A stretch of DNA of 64,000 nucleotides, from contig NZ_CP065997.1 in NCBI RefSeq assembly GCF_016127315.1, forward strand, positions 5,952,001 to 6,016,000, written 5' to 3'. Below the pieces are notes generated by a model. That model was not told the origin of the DNA, ran no database searches, and saw only the letters and a program-made list of their open reading frames with translations. The position numbers were made by a program, and so were the translations under genes. Shown piece by piece: positions 60,338 to 64,000 of this stretch (the stretch's first letter is position 1; every line of letters starts with the position of its first letter). The DNA is from Achromobacter deleyi. GTDB taxonomy: Bacteria > Pseudomonadota > Gammaproteobacteria > Burkholderiales > Burkholderiaceae_B.

Positions 60338-60366
60338 CGTTGCCCTGAAGGCAACGATAATTTATC
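60338..60366. promoter_or_regulatory. Dyads in the lysR/MFS divergent spacer
   Basis: CGTTGCC...GGCAACG (60338-60356) and, immediately following, GATAATTTATC (60356-60366) form two adjoining symmetric elements in an AT-rich patch. They are candidate LysR binding and promoter sites. Confidence 0.4.
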
Positions 60367-60488
60367 ACCCAGGTCATTGTTTCGAACACTGCGTGCTCGC
60401 AATATGGACGCCGCGCGGACCCGCCCCGGGAACCGCCGCCACCCCAACCACCGCGGCGGGCGCAGACCCGCCCGCGAGGAGACACGCA

Positions 60489-61790
60489 ATGCCCCATCAG
60501 GCCACGCCAGGCGCCGATCCGCGCCTGGCTCCGCTCTATCGCAAGATCACCTGGCGCCTGCTGCCGTTCCTGCTGCTCTGTTATGTGTTCGCCTACCTGG
60601 ACCGCATCAACATCGGCTTCGCCAAGCTGCAGATGCAGCAGGACATCGGCATTTCCGACGCCGTCTACGGCCTGGGCGCGGGCATCTTCTTTCTCGGCTA
60701 CGTGATGTTCGAGGTGCCCAGCAACCTGCTGCTGACGCGCATCGGCGCACGCCGCACCATCAGCCGCATCATGGTGCTGTGGGGCCTGACCTCGGCCTCG
60801 ATGCTGTTCGTGCAGGGCGAATGGAGCTTCTACGTCCTGCGCTTCATGCTGGGCGTGTTCGAGGCCGGCTTCGCCCCCGGCATGATCTTCTACCTGACCT
60901 ACTGGTATTCGCAGTCGCGCATGGCCGGCGTCATGGCGGTGGTGATGCTGGCCGGCCCGATCGGCGGCATCGTCGGCGGCCCGGTCTCGGCCTGGATCAT
61001 GACGGCCTTCTCCGGCGCGCATGGCCTGGACGGCTGGCAATGGATGTTCCTGCTGGAAGGCCTTCCCTGCGTGCTGCTGGGCGTGATCGCCTTCCGCTAC
61101 CTGGACGACAAGCCGGCCGAGGCGCGCTGGCTCAGCGCCGAGGAAAAGGCGCTGCTGGCCGCCGACCTGGACAGCCGCGGCGAACACAAGAAGCACGCCT
61201 TCGCCCAGGTGCTGCGCGACCCGGCCATCTACGGCATGGCGCTGACCTACTTCTGCCTGATCTGCGGCATCTACGCCGTCAGCTTCTGGCTGCCGACGCT
61301 GCTCAAGCTGGCGGGAGTGCAGGACACCATGCAGATCGGCCTGTATTCGGCGATCCCCTACATGGCCGCGGCGGTCTTCATGCTGGGGTTCGCGCGCAGT
61401 TCCGACCGCATGCGCGAACGCCGCTGGCACACGCTGGTGCCCGCGCTGCTGGCCGGCGTGGCGCTGTGCATCGCCACCGCGGCGCCGACGCAATTCGCGC
61501 TATCCCTGACGGCCATCACGCTGGCCACCGGCTTCATGTGGGCCGCCTACACGGTATTCTGGGCGATTCCGTCGCAGTACCTGCAAGGGGAAGCCGCGGC
61601 GGGCGGCATCGCGCTGATCAACAGCATCGGCTTGCTGGGCGGCTTTCTCAGCCCGTCCATCATCGGCTGGATCAAGGAAAGCACCGGCAGCCTGTCCGGC
61701 GGCCTGTACGCGATCTCCGCCCTGCTGGTGGCCGGCGCCCTGCTGCTGCTGGTGAATCGCCCTCCCCAATCCGCGCCCGCGCGCGCCTGA
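60489..61790 (+). CDS. MFS transporter, ACS (anion:cation symporter) family
   Basis: An inner-membrane symporter of 433 residues with 12 hydrophobic segments, typically importing organic anions. Family blocks: RLLPFLLLCYVFAYLDRINIGFAKLQM (the D-R-x-N-I-G-F motif of ACS proteins), GYVMFEVPSNLLLTRIGARRTISRIMVLWGLTS, and FMLGVFEAGFAPGMIFYLTYWY. ATG 60489 follows GAGGAGAC. The M81 peptidase gene starts 18 bp downstream, so both are co-transcribed and the transporter may import the peptidase's substrate. Confidence 0.93.
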   Translation: MPHQATPGADPRLAPLYRKITWRLLPFLLLCYVFAYLDRINIGFAKLQMQQDIGISDAVYGLGAGIFFLGYVMFEVPSNLLLTRIGARRTISRIMVLWGLTSASMLFVQGEWSFYVLRFMLGVFEAGFAPGMIFYLTYWYSQSRMAGVMAVVMLAGPIGGIVGGPVSAWIMTAFSGAHGLDGWQWMFLLEGLPCVLLGVIAFRYLDDKPAEARWLSAEEKALLAADLDSRGEHKKHAFAQVLRDPAIYGMALTYFCLICGIYAVSFWLPTLLKLAGVQDTMQIGLYSAIPYMAAAVFMLGFARSSDRMRERRWHTLVPALLAGVALCIATAAPTQFALSLTAITLATGFMWAAYTVFWAIPSQYLQGEAAAGGIALINSIGLLGGFLSPSIIGWIKESTGSLSGGLYAISALLVAGALLLLVNRPPQSAPARA

Positions 61791-61808
61791 CGCTCCAAGG
61801 AATCGATC

Positions 61809-63302
61809 ATGCACATTCTGGTGGCTGGCTTCCAGCACGAGACCAATACCTTCGCGCCGTCCAAGGCGGCCTACGAGAACTTCGTGCGCGGCGAGGGCTT
61901 TCCCGCCATGGTGCGCGGCGACGACATGCTGGCGCTGCGCGAGGTCAACATCCCCGCCGGCGGCTTCATCAACGCCGCCCTGGCGCAGGGCCACACCGTG
62001 CGCACGGTGATCTGGGCCGGCGCCAGCCCGTCGGCCCACGTCACCCGCGACGCCTATGAACGCATCGCCGGCGAGATCGTCGACGCGGCGCGCGCCGGCG
62101 GCTTCGACGCCATCTACCTGGACCTGCATGGCGCCATGGTGGCCGAGCACCTGGACGACGGCGAAGGCGAGCTGCTGGCGCGGGTGCGCGCCCTGGTCGG
62201 CCCCGGCCTGCCGGTGGTCGCCAGCCTCGACCTGCACGCCAACGTCACCGCGCAGATGCTGCGCGAGGCCGATGCCCTGGCCGCCTTCCGCACCTATCCG
62301 CACGTGGACATGGCGGTGACCGGCGAGCACGCCGCGCGCCTGCTGGCCGCGCGCGTCGCGGCCGGCGGCAAGTGGGTGCGCGCCGAACGCCGCCTGCCCT
62401 TCCTGATTCCGATCAACGGCATGTGCACGATGCTGCAGCCGTCGCAGGGCGTGTACCAGGAACTGGAACGCCTGGAGCAGACGCCGGGCGTGGCCTCGAT
62501 CTCGTTCGCGCCGGGCTTTCCGGCCGCCGACTTCCCCGAATGCGGGCCGGTGGTGTGGGCCTATGGCACCGACGCCGACGCGGTCGAGCGCGTGACCGAG
62601 GCGCTGTACCAGCGCGTGCTGGAACTCGAACCGCAATGGTCGCCCGACTTCCTGGCGCCGGCCGACGCCGTCAAGCGCGCCCAGGCGCTCGCGGCCGGCG
62701 CTTCGCGTCCCGTGGTCATCGCCGACACCCAGGACAACCCGGGCGCGGGCGGCGACGCCAACACCACCGGCATGCTGCGCGCACTGGTCGAGGCCAACGC
62801 GCAGAACGCCGCGCTGGGCCTGTTCTATGACCCCGAGGCGGTGCGCCAGGCGACCGCCGCCGGCATCGGCAACAAGGTCAGGCTGCGCCTGGGCGGGCAG
62901 TCCGGCGTGGCCGGGGACGCGCCCTTCGAGGGCGAGTTCATGGTCGAGACCCTGTCGCCGGGCAAGCTGCGTTTCGACGGCCCGATGATGAACGGCATGG
63001 ACGTGGATCTGGAGGCGGTGGCCGGCCTGCGGCTGGGCGGCGTGCGCGTGGTGGTCAGCGCCACCAAGACGCAGATGCTGGACCGCAACCTGTTCCGCGT
63101 CGGCGGCGTGCAGCCCGAGGAGATGGCGATCCTGGTGGTCAAGAGCTCGGTGCATTTCCGCGCCGACTTCCAGCCGATCGCCCAGGACGTGCTGGTGGCC
63201 AAGGCGCCCGGCCCGATGCAGGCCGATCCCGCCGACCTGCCCTGGACCCGCCTGCAACCCGGCATCCGCATCAAGCCGCTGGGACCGGCGTTCTCGTTCT
63301 GA
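61809..63302 (+). CDS. M81 family metallopeptidase (MlrC-like)
   Basis: A cytoplasmic zinc-dependent hydrolase of 497 residues in the MlrC/microcystinase C family, whose characterised member removes the Adda residue from linear microcystin fragments. Metal-binding blocks: GFQHETNTFAP, DLHGAMVAEHLDD, SLDLHANVTAQM and TYPHVDM in the N-terminal domain, DTQDNPGAGGDANTTGML at the start of the C-terminal domain. Homologues without microcystin context are widespread in Alcaligenaceae, usually next to a transporter as here, so the substrate is probably another modified peptide or amino-acid derivative. Confidence 0.9.
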   Translation: MHILVAGFQHETNTFAPSKAAYENFVRGEGFPAMVRGDDMLALREVNIPAGGFINAALAQGHTVRTVIWAGASPSAHVTRDAYERIAGEIVDAARAGGFDAIYLDLHGAMVAEHLDDGEGELLARVRALVGPGLPVVASLDLHANVTAQMLREADALAAFRTYPHVDMAVTGEHAARLLAARVAAGGKWVRAERRLPFLIPINGMCTMLQPSQGVYQELERLEQTPGVASISFAPGFPAADFPECGPVVWAYGTDADAVERVTEALYQRVLELEPQWSPDFLAPADAVKRAQALAAGASRPVVIADTQDNPGAGGDANTTGMLRALVEANAQNAALGLFYDPEAVRQATAAGIGNKVRLRLGGQSGVAGDAPFEGEFMVETLSPGKLRFDGPMMNGMDVDLEAVAGLRLGGVRVVVSATKTQMLDRNLFRVGGVQPEEMAILVVKSSVHFRADFQPIAQDVLVAKAPGPMQADPADLPWTRLQPGIRIKPLGPAFSF

Positions 63303-63322
63303 CGCCAACGCGCCGGCCTACC

Positions 63323-64000
63323 TTACTTGAGCTTGCCCTGCGGGCTGACGAAATCTTCCAGCGTCAGCCCTTTTTCCTTGAGGATGGCTTCCAGCAGCGG
63401 CTGCAGGCGGCCCAGGCTTTCCTGGACGGTCTCGCGCACGGTGTCCACCACCACCTGGGTGCTGCGCTCGATCTCGATGTTGACGCGGTCGCCCACCTGC
63501 TTGTCCTCGAACACCGTCATGCGGCGGGTCTCGGGGATCAGCCAGACTTCGAACCAGCCCTCGGCGCGGTTCACTTCGGACACCGTCAGGCTGGCGCCGT
63601 TGATGGCGATGTAGCCCTTGGCGAACACGTACTTGCGGAAGGCCTCGGGGATGCTGAAGCGCATCAGGCGATTGGTGTCCGACGACTTCACCATCACCAC
63701 TTCCGAGGTGAAGTCGACGTGGCCCGACAGCGGATGGCCGCCGATCTCGGCGCCGTCCCTGGCCGCGCGCTCGACGTTGGCGCGGTCGCCTTCCTGGTAG
63801 CTGCCCAGCGTGGTGATGGCCAGGCTTTGCAGCATGACATCGAAGGTGGCCTGGTTGGCGTCGAGGATTTCGGTGACCGTCAGGCAGACGCCGTCGGTCG
63901 AGACGCTGGCGCCGATCGCCAGGTCCTGGCAGAAGCCCTCGGGAAACGCCAGCGTAAACGTGCGCAGGCCTTCGCGATCCGCGATTTTCGCGATCTTCGC
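63323..64000 (-). CDS. ribE: Riboflavin synthase alpha chain, 5' end outside window
   Basis: Converts two 6,7-dimethyl-8-ribityllumazines to riboflavin. The 225 codons present lack only the N-terminal start (MFTGIV-type). The two tandem lumazine-binding barrels are seen: first GASVSTDGVCLTVTEIL and SLAITTLGSYQEGDRANVERA, then GGHPLSGHVDFTSEVV and KGYIAINGASLTVSEVN ending PETRRMTVFEDKQVGDRVNIEIE. The frame is open to position 64000. It converges on the M81 gene with a 20-bp gap. Confidence 0.95.
   Translation of the reverse strand, partial: AKIAKIADREGLRTFTLAFPEGFCQDLAIGASVSTDGVCLTVTEILDANQATFDVMLQSLAITTLGSYQEGDRANVERAARDGAEIGGHPLSGHVDFTSEVVMVKSSDTNRLMRFSIPEAFRKYVFAKGYIAINGASLTVSEVNRAEGWFEVWLIPETRRMTVFEDKQVGDRVNIEIERSTQVVVDTVRETVQESLGRLQPLLEAILKEKGLTLEDFVSPQGKLK

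Overview
The window is uniformly GC-rich with short intergenic gaps. Its gene content (split gsp cluster, nadE next to glnB, a Pseudomonas-type bkd operon, many LysR regulators with divergent metabolic operons) and its dispersed CCTTGGGGCGGCCCGGCGG-type intergenic repeats point to a betaproteobacterium of the Alcaligenaceae, most likely Achromobacter or Bordetella. This assignment is an inference from gene order and sequence style. I see no rRNA, tRNA, CRISPR array, prophage or insertion sequence.

Layout. 1-7.3 kb: the 5' part of an RND efflux adaptor gene with a divergent LysR regulator, an RsuA/RluF-type pseudouridine synthase, ubiC, a TetR-SDR-MFS module with two matching operators, and yaeQ. 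7.4-15.4 kb: an oligopeptide or glutathione-type ABC importer in one operon with a leaderless gamma-glutamyltransferase, controlled by a divergent LysR protein. 15.4-36.4 kb: the most remarkable part, described below. 37-44.9 kb: glnB and nadE, a YbdG-type mechanosensitive channel, argH, and an exported protein built from dikinase domains. 45-50.1 kb: the complete branched-chain 2-oxoacid dehydrogenase operon (bkdA1-bkdA2-bkdB-lpdV). 50.3-54.3 kb: a FecI/FecR/FecA-like iron-uptake regulon with a Fur-box candidate. 54.4-59.1 kb: a small membrane protein, a nitroreductase, a MerR-regulated Zn/Cd/Pb P-type ATPase and speG. 59.3-63.3 kb: LysR, MFS transporter and M81 (MlrC-type) metallopeptidase. 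63.3 kb to the end: riboflavin synthase, truncated by the window edge.

The 15.4-36.4 kb block looks like a self-contained phosphate-scavenging secretome. On the minus strand lie genes for a Tat-exported PhoX lipoprotein, an alkaline-phosphatase-superfamily lipoprotein with a LamG-like domain, a previously uncalled 56-residue lipoprotein and a Tat-exported phosphocholine-specific phospholipase C. Directly divergent is a type II secretion system: gspC (with an apparent frameshift), then gspGHIJKLMN in tightly overlapping frames, then a TonB-dependent receptor with an unusual cysteine pair in its plug and a thioredoxin-like protein. Facing these are gspE and gspD, the latter with a SPOR-like C-terminus, and finally divergent gspF. 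Candidate Pho boxes lie before phoX, gspG and, more weakly, gspC and gspF. All three lipoproteins carry an aspartate-rich stretch just after the lipid-bearing cysteine, which could be a sorting signal for surface display by this secretion system.

All coordinates, motif matches and repeat comparisons were read by eye. Domain and family calls rest on recognised motifs and were not checked by any search.
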